From Paenibacillus sp. OVF10 (lineage in GTDB: Bacteria > Bacillota > Bacilli > Paenibacillales > Paenibacillaceae), in contig CP094668.1 in assembly GCA_022836915.1 (NCBI GenBank), positions 2,666,001 to 2,730,000 on the forward strand: a stretch of 64,000 nucleotides of DNA. Reading direction: 5' to 3'. The notes beneath the pieces are model-generated. The model ran no database searches. It was not told the origin of the DNA and saw only the letters and a list, made by a program, of their open reading frames with translations. Both the position numbers and the translations under genes were made by a program. Shown here piece after piece: positions 1-9,283 of this stretch (its first letter is position 1; every line of letters starts with the position of its first letter).

Positions 1-1
1 G

Positions 2-918
2 GGCTTCAAAGTTCGCACTAAAGGTGGATATGTTCCAGTAGCGCCAGTGGATACACAACAAGATATTCGTAGCGAAATGTGTCGTCTTTTGGAAGAAGCA
101 GGCCTGTCGATCGAGCGTCATCACCATGAAGTGGCGACAGCGGGTCAAGCTGAAATCAACTTCCGTTTTGATACACTGAAGAAAACAGCAGATAACCTGC
201 TTGCATACAAATACATCGTGCACAACACTGCACGTCAATATGGTAAAGTAGCAACATTCATGCCAAAACCATTGTTCGGTGATAATGGTAGCGGAATGCA
301 CGTTCACCAATCCATCTTTGATGGCGATTCCCCATTGTTCTATGACAAAGCGGGATATGCTAACCTGAGTGAAATGGCACTGCACTACATCGGAGGTATC
401 TTGTACCATGCTCCGGCACTGATCGCTTTGACTAACCCTAGTACAAACTCATTCAAACGTCTTGTACCTGGTTACGAAGCACCAGTTAACCTGGTTTACT
501 CCAAAGGTAACCGTTCCGCAGCAGTTCGTATTCCGGTTGCAGCTGTGACACCAAAAGGTTGTCGTATCGAGTTCCGTACACCAGACTCCACAGCTAACCC
601 ATACTTGGCATTCTCCGCAATGTTGATGGCTGGTCTGGATGGAATCAAACGCAAAATCAACCCAACTGAGCTTGGATATGGTCCGCTCGATAAAAACATC
701 TATGACCTGTCTGATGCAGATAAAGAAAACATCCGCAGTGTGCCAGCTTCCTCGAAGAAGCACTTGATGCATTGGCAGCTGATAACGAGTTCTTGACTGA
801 AGGCGGCGTATTCACAAAAGAATTCATTGAAAACTACATCAACCTCAAACGTGATGAAGCAAAAGCAGTAGCGATCCGCATTCATCCGCACGAGTACAGC
901 CTCTACTTCGACTGCTAA
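2..918 (+). CDS. glnA: Glutamine synthetase type I, C-terminal part
   Basis: Glutamine synthetase joins ammonia to glutamate using ATP, the main entry of ammonium into biosynthesis. The window opens inside the gene. The reading frame begins at base 2 with [10 protein letters not shown] and continues through the family blocks GSGMHVHQS, the catalytic-domain segment [17 protein letters not shown] and the R-rich RIEFRTPDS. The frame breaks near 750-751. Adding one C there restores the ending [14 protein letters not shown] and the C-terminal [11 protein letters not shown], so the gene ends at the TAA at 916-918. I treat the break as a sequencing error, not a pseudogene. A terminator follows directly. 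The N-terminal half and any upstream glnR lie outside the window. Identity is very secure. Confidence 0.95.
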
Positions 919-952
919 TCGGTCGGGGTCGGAACAGTTCTTGTTCCAACTT

Positions 953-984
953 AAAGCCTCCGGGACACGCTCTCGGAGGCTTTT
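953..984 (+). terminator. Rho-independent terminator after glnA
   Basis: The stem GCCTCCG pairs with CGGAGGC around a short loop and is followed by TTTT. It ends the glnA transcript. Confidence 0.85.
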
Positions 985-1052
985 CCTTGAATTAAACAAT
1001 GTAGTGCTTTAACTTTGCAGGGTGATAAAGGAATTTGATGACCTGAATTCAA

Positions 1053-1237
1053 CACTTCAGTGCATATTGCCCTTGAAGCAGATAGAGAATACTGATATCA
1101 TAGCGATAATATTCACTTTGAGTGCATTTTGCACAAATCCATAGAGCGACTTTCAATAAGTAAGATATAGATCAAAATGATTCGATTGGTCTAAATCTTA
1201 TACCCGTGAGCGATTCTAATCGAATTGTGCAAAATGC
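1053..1237 (+). promoter_or_regulatory. Three related GTGCA-type sites upstream of serC
   Basis: The 296-base gap between the glnA terminator and serC holds no gene. It contains CACTTCAGTGCATATTGC at 1053-1070 and the similar CACTTTGAGTGCATTTTGC at 1114-1132, whose core GTGCA-TTT-TGCAC is a perfect palindrome. GTGCAAAATGC at 1227-1237 is the same motif inverted. The repetition suggests operators for an unknown regulator of serC. The last copy lies in the apparent leader, which supports the GTG start at 1281. Confidence 0.4.
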
Positions 1238-1280
1238 TGTTTGTATGTCAGAGTTACGGATGGAAAGGGCGGGGGATTTT

Positions 1281-2368
1281 GTGACAAAAAGAGCGTATAA
1301 CTTTAATGCAGGACCTGCGGCGTTACCACTTGAGGTACTGGAGCGTGCACAGGCGGAATTTGTAGATTTTCGTAATACAGGCATGTCGATTATGGAGATG
1401 TCTCACCGTGGAGCGGTGTATGAGTCTGTACATAATGAAGCTCAGGAGCGGTTGTTGTCGCTTCTAGGCAATCCAAAAGGATACAAGGTTCTCTTTCTGC
1501 AGGGCGGTGCAAGCACTCAGTTCGCGATGTTGCCAATGAACCTGCTCGGTGCAGGGCAGACTGCAAGTTACGTGATGACTGGCAGCTGGGCCAAAAAGGC
1601 TCTGTCTGAGGCGAAATTGATTGGCGAGACACATGTTGCTGCATCTTCAGAAGCAGAGAAGTTCATGAAATTGCCGGATGTTTCGAATCTGAGTTTGCCA
1701 GAACGTACGGCTTATGTACATCTGACTTCCAACGAAACGATCGAAGGTACGCAATTCAAGTCGTTCCCGGATACCGGTTCAGTACCTCTGATTGCGGACA
1801 TGTCGAGTGATATTTTCTGTAAACCATTTGATCTTAATCAGTTTGGCATGATCTACGCGGGTGCACAGAAGAACCTGGGTCCATCCGGAATTACGGTTGT
1901 AATTGCTCGTGAGGAACTGGTGAGCGAATCGCCTAAAACGATTCCAACCATGCTTCGTTACAGCACACATGTAGATAACAACTCCCTGTACAATACGCCG
2001 CCATCCTTCTCGGTATATATGGTGAATGAAGTATTGAAATGGATTGAAGAACAGGGCGGACTGGCTGGTATTGAGCAAAAAATACGAAAAAAGCGGAATT
2101 GCTCTATAACACAATTGACGCTTCCGGCGATTTCTACCGTGGTTGTGTGGAACCAGAAGATCGTTCCCTCATGAATGTAACCTTCCGTCTTGCTTCTGAG
2201 GAACTGGAGAAAAAGTTCATCAAGGCATCGGAGGAAGAAGGATTTGTAGGTCTGAAAGGACATCGCAGTGTGGGTGGTCTCCGTGCCTCCATTTATAATG
2301 CTGCTCCTTATGAGAGTGTTAAGGCACTGACAGACTTTATGAGCCACTTCCAGAAGACAAATGGATAA
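1281..2368 (+). CDS. serC: Phosphoserine aminotransferase
   Basis: SerC is a pyridoxal-phosphate enzyme that converts 3-phosphohydroxypyruvate plus glutamate to phosphoserine in serine biosynthesis (and acts in the pyridoxine route). The protein starts TKRAYNFNAGPAALPLEVLE, the family N-terminus, so I choose GTG at 1281 behind a G-rich site rather than the in-frame GTG at 1206. The cofactor lysine sits in YAGAQKNLGPSG, and the C-terminal block GHRSVGGLRASIYNA is intact. The frame breaks in the A-run at 2077-2082. One extra A restores IEQKNTKKAELLYNTIDAS and joins the two halves into a protein of about 362 residues, the normal size. It appears to be a single-gene unit with its own terminator. 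Confidence 0.93.
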
Positions 2369-2421
2369 TTAGTATAGGGTACGGTGTAATGGACCTTCGT
2401 GTCTTATCCTGTGCCTTACCA

Positions 2422-2456
2422 GAGCCTTCCACATTGACGTGTGGAGGGCTTTTCTT
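2422..2456 (+). terminator. Rho-independent terminator after serC
   Basis: The stem AGCCTTCCACA pairs (one G-T pair) with TGTGGAGGGCT and is followed by TTTTCTTT. Confidence 0.85.
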
Positions 2457-2507
2457 TAAGATTAGAGGGTTGTCGTCAACATGAAATGAAAAGGAGATTG
2501 AACACAT

Positions 2508-2975
2508 ATGGCTTTACACATCGTTCTGGTTGAACCAGAAATTCCGGCGAACACAGGAAATATTTCGCGTACTTGTGCGGCAACCGGTACCCATCTGCAT
2601 CTCGTGCGTCCACTTGGATTTCGAACAGATGATGCTACATTGAAACGGGCAGGGCTGGACTACTGGCATGCTGTTCATATTGAATACCACGACTCATTTG
2701 CAGAGGTTCAGGAAAAATATCCGGAAGGTCGCTTCTTCTACGCAACTACGAAGGCAAAGAACCGATACAGTGACTTTAATTTTCAGGATGGGGATTTCCT
2801 CGTTTTTGGTAAAGAGACTAAAGGCCTGCCACCTGAATTAATTGCTGCGAATCCCGATACATGCATGAAAATGCCAATGACTGGTGACGTTAGATCATTA
2901 AATCTGTCCAATTCAGCAGCAATTATTGTATATGAAGCGTTGCGCCAGCTCAATTTCCCAGGGTTAGAAGGATAA
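2508..2975 (+). CDS. trmL: tRNA (cytidine(34)-2'-O)-methyltransferase
   Basis: TrmL (CspR/YibK type) is a SPOUT-class enzyme that 2'-O-methylates the wobble base of leucine tRNAs using S-adenosylmethionine. The 155-residue length is typical. Visible signatures are HIVLVEPEIPANTGNISRTC at the N-terminus, FGKETKGLP in the middle and the knot-forming C-terminal segment MTGDVRSLNLSNSAAIIVYE. The start is fixed by AAGGAG nine bases before the ATG. It stands alone between the serC terminator and the AbrB-like gene. No frame problem is seen. Confidence 0.93.
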   Translation: MALHIVLVEPEIPANTGNISRTCAATGTHLHLVRPLGFRTDDATLKRAGLDYWHAVHIEYHDSFAEVQEKYPEGRFFYATTKAKNRYSDFNFQDGDFLVFGKETKGLPPELIAANPDTCMKMPMTGDVRSLNLSNSAAIIVYEALRQLNFPGLEG

Positions 2976-3011
2976 ATTCAGGTTATAAATGACGGCTAGA
3001 ATTCGGTAAAA

Positions 3012-3044
3012 AAACATTTTTCAAAAAAAGGACAAAAAATGTTT
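3012..3044 (+). promoter_or_regulatory. AT-rich inverted repeat upstream of AbrB-like gene
   Basis: AAACATTTTT (3012-3021) and AAAAATGTTT (3035-3044) are perfect inverted repeats 13 bases apart, about 100 bases before the AbrB-like start. AbrB proteins bind AT-rich DNA and often control their own genes, so an autoregulatory operator is possible. A weak terminator for trmL is the alternative. Confidence 0.4.
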
Positions 3045-3141
3045 ATTTCCAGCAGGATTCGACAAAATCTTGGCGAATCTATAAACATAGTACAAATGTA
3101 CCTAGAAATTTAGAGTAAGATAGGAGAGGTGTGCCGTAGCT

Positions 3142-3396
3142 ATGAAGCCAGCTGGAGTAGTTCGCAAAGTTGACCAATTAGGTAGGATCGTATTGCCTAA
3201 ATCTTTGCGTAAAAGGTATCAAATGAATGAGGGAGATCCTGTAGAAATCTTAGTACAAGGGGACCATATTATCTTGGAGAGATATCGTCCAAAATGTATT
3301 TTCTGCGGATCCATCGAGGAAGTCAACGAGTTCAAAGAGCGTTACATATGCGCACAATGTTTAGATGAAATGACTCAGCTTCCACAACACGGATAA
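3142..3396 (+). CDS. AbrB/SpoVT-family regulator with C-terminal zinc ribbon
   Basis: This 84-residue protein begins with the AbrB swapped-hairpin DNA-binding domain: MKPAGVVRKVDQLGRIVLPK and LRKRYQMNEGDPVEILVQG, close to the transition-state regulators AbrB and Abh of Bacillus. After residue 50 the usual AbrB oligomerisation domain is replaced by CIFCGS and, 18 residues after the second Cys, CAQC, a probable zinc ribbon. It should act as a small dimeric transcription factor, and its targets cannot be read here. The ATG follows AGGAGAGGTG. The gene is monocistronic, with an inverted repeat upstream and a strong terminator downstream. DNA-binding family is secure; role is unknown. Confidence 0.88.
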   Translation: MKPAGVVRKVDQLGRIVLPKSLRKRYQMNEGDPVEILVQGDHIILERYRPKCIFCGSIEEVNEFKERYICAQCLDEMTQLPQHG

Positions 3397-3401
3397 GAAA
3401 T

Positions 3402-3438
3402 AACGTCATGGGGTCCATTGACCCCGTGGCGTTTTTTT
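3402..3438 (+). terminator. Rho-independent terminator
   Basis: ACGTCATGGGGTC pairs with GACCCCGTGGCGT (two G-T pairs) and is followed by seven T. It ends the AbrB-like transcript. Confidence 0.9.
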
Positions 3439-3494
3439 GTTTTATTCTCAATCGGATGGCATAATGCAAATTGAAATAAGATAAAACACTTAGG

Positions 3495-4410
3495 CTAACG
3501 CTGGGTGTAAAGGGGTAAAACCTCATTCCAGACGGCATTCAGGATGCCTTGCATATTTTCTTCCTCACTATTAATACATATGACAGCTTCCTTTGAGGGA
3601 ATTACGATACACAATTGACCATAGGCTCCATCGGCGCGGTAAGCGCCATGAGAACACATCCAGAACTGATATCCGTAACCTTTTCCCCAATCTCCGCCTC
3701 CAGTCGTTTCGATCTGCTGGGACGTAGCCTGTCTGATCCAATCGGCAGGTACAAGCTGTGTGCCTTCCCAAAGCCCCTCCTGCAGCAGTAACTGTCCAAA
3801 TTGACTCAGTTCCTCATTGCTTATCCAAAGACCTGCACAGCCAAGTGTTACCCCCAATGGAGAGGTTTCCACTCTACATCATGAATGCCAAGTGGATCAA
3901 ATAACCGTGGAGTCAGGTAATCTTTCACGGTTTGGCCGGTAGCAGCCTGTAGCATGGCTGAGATCATAAATGTATCCCCACTGCTATATGTAAATTGTTC
4001 TCCAGGCACCCGGTCCAGAGGCAGCGACATGTAATATTTCGCCCAGTCCTTTTCGGTCAATGAAGCTCGTTCATCAGCCCAAAGAGGGGAGAGTCATGGC
4101 CCGAAGACATTCGGAGAAGATCACGCAGTTTCAATTCCTGCGGCGATGGAAGATTGCACTGTGCATTTGGTACATGATCATAAGAGAAATAATCACCAAG
4201 TGTCGCATCCAGATGTAACAGACCTTCTTCAAGCGCAAGACCAACGGCCATACAAGTGAAGGATTTACTGATGGAATGTTGTACCCTGCGCTGATCCTTA
4301 TCCCGGTCCCAATGGGCAAGCAGATGCCCTTTTTGTAATATGCGAATGGAAAAAACGTTCAATTGTTGCTCAGTAATCGTATGAATGAAACCTTTGAGTT
4401 GCTCAGACAT
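3495..4410 (-). CDS. Beta-lactamase-fold serine hydrolase
   Basis: The protein belongs to the class C beta-lactamase / penicillin-binding-protein-like family (AmpC/EstB type) of serine hydrolases. The catalytic S-x-x-K is SISK (about residues 46-49), the second motif is YSS in FTYSSGDTF, and GCAGLWISNEELSQFGQLLL is a usual late block. Two breaks split it into three pieces. An extra A (plus strand) near 4081-4083 restores LFWADERASLTEKDW, and an extra C near 3867 restores VEWETSPLGV. The start at 4410 follows GGAGG by five bases; an upstream extension lacks such a site. No signal peptide is evident, so it is probably cytoplasmic. The substrate is unknown. It is transcribed away from the sugar operon. 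Confidence 0.82.
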
Positions 4411-4643
4411 ATTAACCTCCCTAATATCAGGTGAAACCTGAGTAAAATCGGTTGGTGAAACGTTTCCGTAATTCGAATGCAAAATCAGAACCCATGTTAG
4501 TATAAACCTGGTTTGGTGTCAATTAAAGTTGCAATAGCACTGACTAAATTTTCATTTTTTCGTAATAATAGTGTCTTTCGATGCAAATTTAGACTTAAAA
4601 AAGCATTTTTTCGAGAAAAAACGCGAAATTTGTAAAAAGGTTA

Positions 4644-4673
4644 TTGACAGGATTTACTCATCGGGCTTATGAT
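4644..4673 (+). promoter_or_regulatory. Promoter of the sugar-utilisation operon
   Basis: TTGACA (4644-4649) and TATGAT (4668-4673) are separated by 18 bases, a good sigma-A promoter. The first operator begins six bases after the -10 box, so a bound repressor would block transcription directly. The rest of the 471-base gap before the esterase holds no gene. Confidence 0.75.
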
Positions 4674-4679
4674 TTATTC

Positions 4680-4703
4680 GAAACGATTCGAAGAAATCGC
4701 TTC
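4680..4703 (+). promoter_or_regulatory. LacI-type operator 1
   Basis: GAAACGATT and AATCGCTTC form an inverted repeat (8 of 9 positions) around six bases. It lies at the expected transcription start. It is nearly identical to the second operator 77 bp downstream. The likely ligand is the LacI-family regulator encoded at the end of the operon. Confidence 0.72.
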
Positions 4704-4756
4704 CACATTAAAAGTGTTGTAATGAAGTCCATGTGAATCAACGTTGGCTATGTTTT

Positions 4757-4780
4757 GAAACGATTCGAGAAAATCGTTTC
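4757..4780 (+). promoter_or_regulatory. LacI-type operator 2
   Basis: GAAACGATT and AATCGTTTC form a perfect 9-bp inverted repeat around CGAGAA. Two sites 77 bp apart could allow looping by a tetrameric LacI-family repressor. Confidence 0.72.
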
Positions 4781-4881
4781 GATAACCCATCGTAATACAA
4801 GGGAATCTACAACAGCCTGCAATCCAACGCTAGAGAAACGAATGAGTAAAGACAGCAGGCGATGATGAGAGGGGTTACATT

Positions 4882-5646
4882 ATGGCACATATAACGATCG
4901 AAACTGGATCGCCAACTTTATGCATGAACACCAGCATACATGTTGTGTCCAGTGACTCCGGAGAGACTTCAGGCGGTACACTATATCTGTTGCACGGGGC
5001 AGGCGATAATGCGAGTACCTGGCAGCGGTTAACTACAATTGAGATGTATGCAGCCCAATATGGCTGTACCATCATTATGCCGGAAGCGAATCGAAGCTAC
5101 TACACCGATATGGAATACGGCCTGAATTACTTCCACTACATCACGCAGGAGTTACCTGAAATATGCAAGCGTCTGCTCAATCTGAATCCTGATCCGGAGA
5201 AAACATACGTCGCCGGTTTATCCATGGGTGGATATGGTGCACTGAAATGTGGACTAACTTATCCAGAGCGATATCGCAAAGTAGTGTCTCTATCCGGCGT
5301 AACGGATATCCAGACACGACTTCATGATCCCCATATGCCAGCGACCATGATCAAGGAAATGAAAGCGGTTTTTGGAGAACGTTTACAGGTGAAAGCCGAT
5401 CAGGATATTTACGCACTGTCGGCCAAGTTGCTGGAACAGGGTGTTCCTTTACCGGATATCCTCAGTTGCTGTGGCGATAGTGACCCCTTCGTAGAGATGA
5501 ATCGCGACTATGCGAAATACATGCAGGGGACTGCCTTTGATTTTCGGTATGTGGAGACGCCGGGGGCTCATGAATGGAGATTTTGGGAGCACCACCTGAG
5601 AACGATGTTTGATTTTCTGTACAACGACAAGATCATAGTAGAGTGA
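4882..5646 (+). CDS. Esterase of the esterase-D / acetylxylan esterase type
   Basis: This 254-residue alpha/beta hydrolase has the nucleophile elbow GLSMGG, an oxyanion-side LLHGAGDNAS, a later GDSDPF that can supply the acid and a C-terminal GAHEWRFWEHHL with the catalytic His. This matches the putative-esterase family (tributyrin, feruloyl and acetylxylan esterases). There is no signal peptide, so it probably acts on imported, acylated oligosaccharides. It is the first gene of an operon with sugar ABC transporter genes and a GH3 glucosidase, which fits removal of acetyl or feruloyl groups from plant sugars. ATG 4882 follows GAGAGGGG. Its stop lies 11 bases before the preferred start of the next gene. 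The exact ester substrate is inferred only. Confidence 0.83.
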   Translation: MAHITIETGSPTLCMNTSIHVVSSDSGETSGGTLYLLHGAGDNASTWQRLTTIEMYAAQYGCTIIMPEANRSYYTDMEYGLNYFHYITQELPEICKRLLNLNPDPEKTYVAGLSMGGYGALKCGLTYPERYRKVVSLSGVTDIQTRLHDPHMPATMIKEMKAVFGERLQVKADQDIYALSAKLLEQGVPLPDILSCCGDSDPFVEMNRDYAKYMQGTAFDFRYVETPGAHEWRFWEHHLRTMFDFLYNDKIIVE

Positions 5647-5657
5647 GGAGATGCAAT

Positions 5658-6616
5658 GTGAAACCTGCAGCCGAAGGACCTAGCAAAAAGCTGAAGGGAA
5701 ACGTGAAGGGCAATTCGCTCTGGACTGAAATCTGGAAGCACCGAATGACATACACCCTGCTTATTCCGGGGCTTGTCTGGCTAATCCTGTTTGCCTACAT
5801 GCCGATGGGTGGCCTGTCTCTGGCATTCAAAGATTACAAAGCCAACCTGGGCATCTGGGGAAGTCCATGGAGCGGATTCGAGAACTTCAAATATGTTTTC
5901 CGTGATCCAACCTTTATCGACGCAGTATGGCGTACGCTGTACATCAATATTCTGAAACTGATTATTCAGTTCCCATTCCCGATCATTCTGGCGCTGTTGT
6001 TGAATGAATTGCGGATGCGCAGAGGGAAAAATTATTCCAAACCGTTCTTACGTTCCCGCACTTCCTGTCCTGGATCATCGTATCCGGGGTAGTCATCAAT
6101 GTGCTGGCATATGACGGACTGGTAAACAGCGCGCTCGGATTACTCGGATTGCCAACGATTAACTTCCTGGGGTCTGAATCCAACTTTGTACCAATGTTGC
6201 TGTTGACTGATATTTGGAAATCAAGTGGATGGGGCGCGATTATATTCTTGGCTGCCATTTCCGGTATTGATCAGGATCAGTATGAATCAGCACAGATTGA
6301 CGGGGCTTCCCGTATGCAACAGATGTTCAAAATTACTTTACCTAACATCCTTCCAACCATCACAATCATGTTTATTCTGTCGGTTGGTGGATTGATGTCT
6401 TCCGGGTTTGACCAGATCTTCAACTTGGCAAATGCCGCTACCAAAAATGTATCGGAAGTACTCGATGTATATATCTATCGGATTACGTTCCAGTCATCTA
6501 CCGATTTCTCATTCTCGACAGCGGTCAGCTTGTTCCGTTCCCTGGTGAATATGGCCTTGCTGCTTCTTGCTGACAGATTTGCCAAGTGGCTTGGCGGAGA
6601 CGGTTTGTTCCGATAA
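5658..6616 (+). CDS. Sugar ABC transporter permease, LplB/YteP type
   Basis: This is a membrane subunit of a CUT1-class carbohydrate importer. It shows the typical first helix TLLIPGLVWLILFAYMPM, the LplB-like GGLSLAFKDYKANLGIW and a C-terminal EAA loop, SAQIDGASRMQQMFKITLP, which docks the ATPase. A break in the A-run at 6027-6031 splits it; one more A gives RRGKKLFQTVLTFPHFLSW and a protein near 320 residues, the usual size. I prefer GTG 5658, seven bases after GAGGAG. The gene is followed directly by its partner permease. No ATPase gene is present, as is common for this group, which often shares an ATPase such as MsmX. Confidence 0.88.
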
Positions 6617-6633
6617 GAGAGGAGGAAAATGAG

Positions 6634-7536
6634 ATGAGCAAGAAAGCTAACAAAAAACCGAGAATTGGTACAGAAAAAATGACACTTCTCGATTACATTA
6701 TTTTTGCCGTATTACTAGTGCTTGCCCTGATGATCCTGATTCCGTTCTGGAATGTTATCATGATCTCGTTTGCAACACAAAAAGAATATGCTGACAATCC
6801 ATTTTTGATGTTCCCTAAAGAATGGACATTGGATTCCTACAAGGCATTGTTCGCTGACGGAACGATTCTGTCGGGGTACAAAAATACAATTATATTGCTA
6901 GTCATCGGCTTGCCACTCAGCTTGTTCCTGACAACAAGCATGGCATATGGCCTTAGTCGCAACAAATTTCCGTTTAAGAAATTTCTCTTTTTCCTAGTAC
7001 TGTTCACCATGATCTTTAATGGTGGTATCGTACCGCTGTATCTGATCATGAAATCTCTTCATCTTACAGGTACGCTGTGGTCTGTTATCCTGGCGGGAAG
7101 CTTCAGTGCGTTTAACATGATTCTGATGATGAACTACTTCTACACCTTGCCTGAATCACTCATGGAATCGGCGAGACTGGATGGAGCCGGAGAGTGGAGA
7201 ATTTTGTTCTCCGTTGTTCTTCCGCTGGCTACACCAATTATGGCTACAATCACGTTGTTCTACGGTGTGGCTTACTGGAACAGTTGGTATGATGCGATGA
7301 TATTCCTTCGAAAAGCGGATCAATTACCGCTCCAGAATGTACTCCGAAATATTATCGTGACATCTACGACGAATGCATCCAATGCGTCCAGTGTGGATGC
7401 TGCTCAGGCAAGCAACTTCTCAATGGGCATGAAGATGGCGGCCGTATTTGTCACCATGGTACCAATTATGTGTTTCTTCCCAATGCTGCAAAAACACTTT
7501 GCCAAAGGGGTATTAACAGGGGCAATCAAGACCTGA
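6634..7536 (+). CDS. Sugar ABC transporter permease, LplC/YtcP type
   Basis: This is the second membrane subunit of the importer. The protein has about 300 residues with six hydrophobic segments beginning at LLDYIIFAVLLVLALMILIP, followed by FWNVIMISFATQKEY. The EAA loop is ESARLDGAGEWRILFSVVLP. The C-terminal block MKMAAVFVTMVPIMCFFPML and the ending KGVLTGAIKT are characteristic of LplC/YtcP proteins. The start is the ATG at 6634 behind AGGAGG; an in-frame GTG at 6586 lies inside the previous gene. The gene is intact and sits between the LplB-type permease and the binding protein. Confidence 0.9.
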   Translation: MSKKANKKPRIGTEKMTLLDYIIFAVLLVLALMILIPFWNVIMISFATQKEYADNPFLMFPKEWTLDSYKALFADGTILSGYKNTIILLVIGLPLSLFLTTSMAYGLSRNKFPFKKFLFFLVLFTMIFNGGIVPLYLIMKSLHLTGTLWSVILAGSFSAFNMILMMNYFYTLPESLMESARLDGAGEWRILFSVVLPLATPIMATITLFYGVAYWNSWYDAMIFLRKADQLPLQNVLRNIIVTSTTNASNASSVDAAQASNFSMGMKMAAVFVTMVPIMCFFPMLQKHFAKGVLTGAIKT

Positions 7537-7589
7537 TTATACGTATAGGATTTTGCAATAAAATTCTACTAAAAACATGGGGGTAAAAC

Positions 7590-9185
7590 ATGAAAACGAA
7601 CAAAAAGTTGTCAGTAAGAGCTCTCTTTGCCATCACGCTTAGTGTAGTTATGCTGATGGTGACCGCTTGTTCCAGCCAAGGAGCTTCAGGTGGTAACGAA
7701 AAAGATGCAGAGGGAAATTACAAAGACAACCTGACCATCTCTGTAGCTAACCTGACCGAAATCAAAAACGGGAACCTGGATAATGACTTCCACAAGTTCT
7801 GGACAGACAAATTCAATGTAACTTGGGACTACAACTATATCGATTGGGATTCATGGGGCGAGAAGCTTCGTCTGTGGATCAACTCTGGCGACTTGCCGGA
7901 TGTAGCGGTATGGAACTACGTACATGGCGATGCCATTAACAGTATTGAACAAGGTTTGTTCTACAAATTCCCGGATGACTGGAAAGAACGCTGGCCTAAC
8001 GTGGCAGCAGCTTACAATTTGACGGGTCTTGGAGACAAGTTGGAAGAATTGACGGGTGGAACATATGTCCTGCCTAGACCAATCTATTTCGAGAACAAAC
8101 CAGCTGACCCACTGACGAACCAAATTGGTGTCATCGCGCTTCGTAAAGACTGGGCTGAAGCAGTTGGTTTTGAACTTAAAGATGCTTATACAACAACCGA
8201 ATTGAATGAATATGCTGCACTAGTGAAAGAAAAAGATCCAGGCAAAGTGGGTAACAAACTTGTACCTCTGTCCTACAATGCGGCAGATGCCATGACAAAC
8301 ATGATTATGCCAAACAGTGTGCATGCCATGACTGACTCTCCGTTCTACAAAGGTGAAGATGGCCAATTCCACTGGGGACCAGCAGATCCTGAAACGCTGA
8401 CAGGACTTAAATTGATGCAAAAAGCCTATAAAGACGGACTGCTCAATCCTGAGTTCTACACATGGAAAAACAATGAAGGTCAAAACAACTTCAAAGTAAC
8501 AGGTACAGCTGCTGTAACAAGTCTGGGCGGATTGGCTTCGTACAGACAAGGTCTGGATTCCGATATGAGAAAAAATCTGGGTGTAGATAGTGATGAACTG
8601 GTACACACAGCAATCGTAGTAGGCGATGACGGGAAATACCGTAACATGGAGCAAGCCAACTTCTGGTCTGCATTGATCTTCAATCCGGACATCAGTGACG
8701 AGAAATTCGAACGGATCATGGATCTGATCGATTACTCCGCAACAAAAGAAGGACAGTTGCTCATCAATATGGGCTTTGAAGGAAAAGATTGGAAATATGA
8801 TGAAAACAACGAACTCGTTAGCTTGTTGCCAGAAGGAACGGTATTGGAAGATAAATATCCAGCACGTTTCGAAGGTCTGTATCTGCTCGGTGACGACTTC
8901 AGTGTTGTAAACCCTGCAATCAAAAAAGATTACCGTGATAGAGCCGTGAAATTGTTCGAAGAAAAAGCAAAACTTGGTACAGAAGGTAAATCCCTTGCAA
9001 CTTACGATTGGGATGTCAACCTGTACGATTCCAAAGCTAAGAGTCAGGCTTCATTCGACTACCAGAACGAATATGCCAACTTGATCCTCAAAAACGGAGA
9101 TCTAGAGGCGAACTGGAAAGAATGGGTAAACAGTAAAATGTCCCTGGTTCAACCTTACCTGGATGAGCTAAACGATAAATTCTAG
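7590..9185 (+). CDS. Extracellular solute-binding lipoprotein for sugars
   Basis: This is the substrate-binding component of the importer, anchored outside the membrane. The N-terminus is a lipoprotein signal: a KTNKK basic region, a hydrophobic stretch and the lipobox VTAC with the modified Cys at residue 27, then a flexible SSQGASGG linker. The 531-residue length and a large family-1-type fold match LplA-like binding proteins used for plant oligosaccharides and their derivatives. It follows two matching permeases and precedes the GH3 glucosidase, so its ligand is probably a beta-linked oligosaccharide. ATG 7590 follows GGGGG. A hairpin after the gene may raise its expression relative to the downstream genes. 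Confidence 0.9.
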   Translation: MKTNKKLSVRALFAITLSVVMLMVTACSSQGASGGNEKDAEGNYKDNLTISVANLTEIKNGNLDNDFHKFWTDKFNVTWDYNYIDWDSWGEKLRLWINSGDLPDVAVWNYVHGDAINSIEQGLFYKFPDDWKERWPNVAAAYNLTGLGDKLEELTGGTYVLPRPIYFENKPADPLTNQIGVIALRKDWAEAVGFELKDAYTTTELNEYAALVKEKDPGKVGNKLVPLSYNAADAMTNMIMPNSVHAMTDSPFYKGEDGQFHWGPADPETLTGLKLMQKAYKDGLLNPEFYTWKNNEGQNNFKVTGTAAVTSLGGLASYRQGLDSDMRKNLGVDSDELVHTAIVVGDDGKYRNMEQANFWSALIFNPDISDEKFERIMDLIDYSATKEGQLLINMGFEGKDWKYDENNELVSLLPEGTVLEDKYPARFEGLYLLGDDFSVVNPAIKKDYRDRAVKLFEEKAKLGTEGKSLATYDWDVNLYDSKAKSQASFDYQNEYANLILKNGDLEANWKEWVNSKMSLVQPYLDELNDKF

Positions 9186-9207
9186 TAATCATTCAGTAAT
9201 TAATTTT

Positions 9208-9251
9208 GAACCCGGTGCGCGGTCTCTCCCCGAACGCAGCCGGGTTCTTTA
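9208..9251 (+). terminator. Intra-operon hairpin after the binding-protein gene
   Basis: GAACCCGG and CCGGGTTC form a perfect stem followed by a T-rich stretch. Placed inside the operon, it is likely a partial terminator or transcript stabiliser that keeps binding-protein mRNA in excess. Confidence 0.65.
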
Positions 9252-9283
9252 TTTCAACAACTTGTAGTGGAGGATACGATCAG

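Noticed and set aside
449..772. Antisense ORFs within glnA and other genes
   Set aside because: These minus-strand frames have no ribosome site or recognisable domain and mirror the codon pattern of the real gene. The same applies to other antisense frames in long genes.
2..918. glnA as a pseudogene
   Set aside because: One missing C restores a fully conserved C-terminus, and the same kind of error recurs across the window, so sequencing error is more likely.
6586..6633. Longer start for the second sugar permease
   Set aside because: The extra residues come from the overlapping end of the previous gene; ATG 6634 has an AGGAGG site and gives the family N-terminus.
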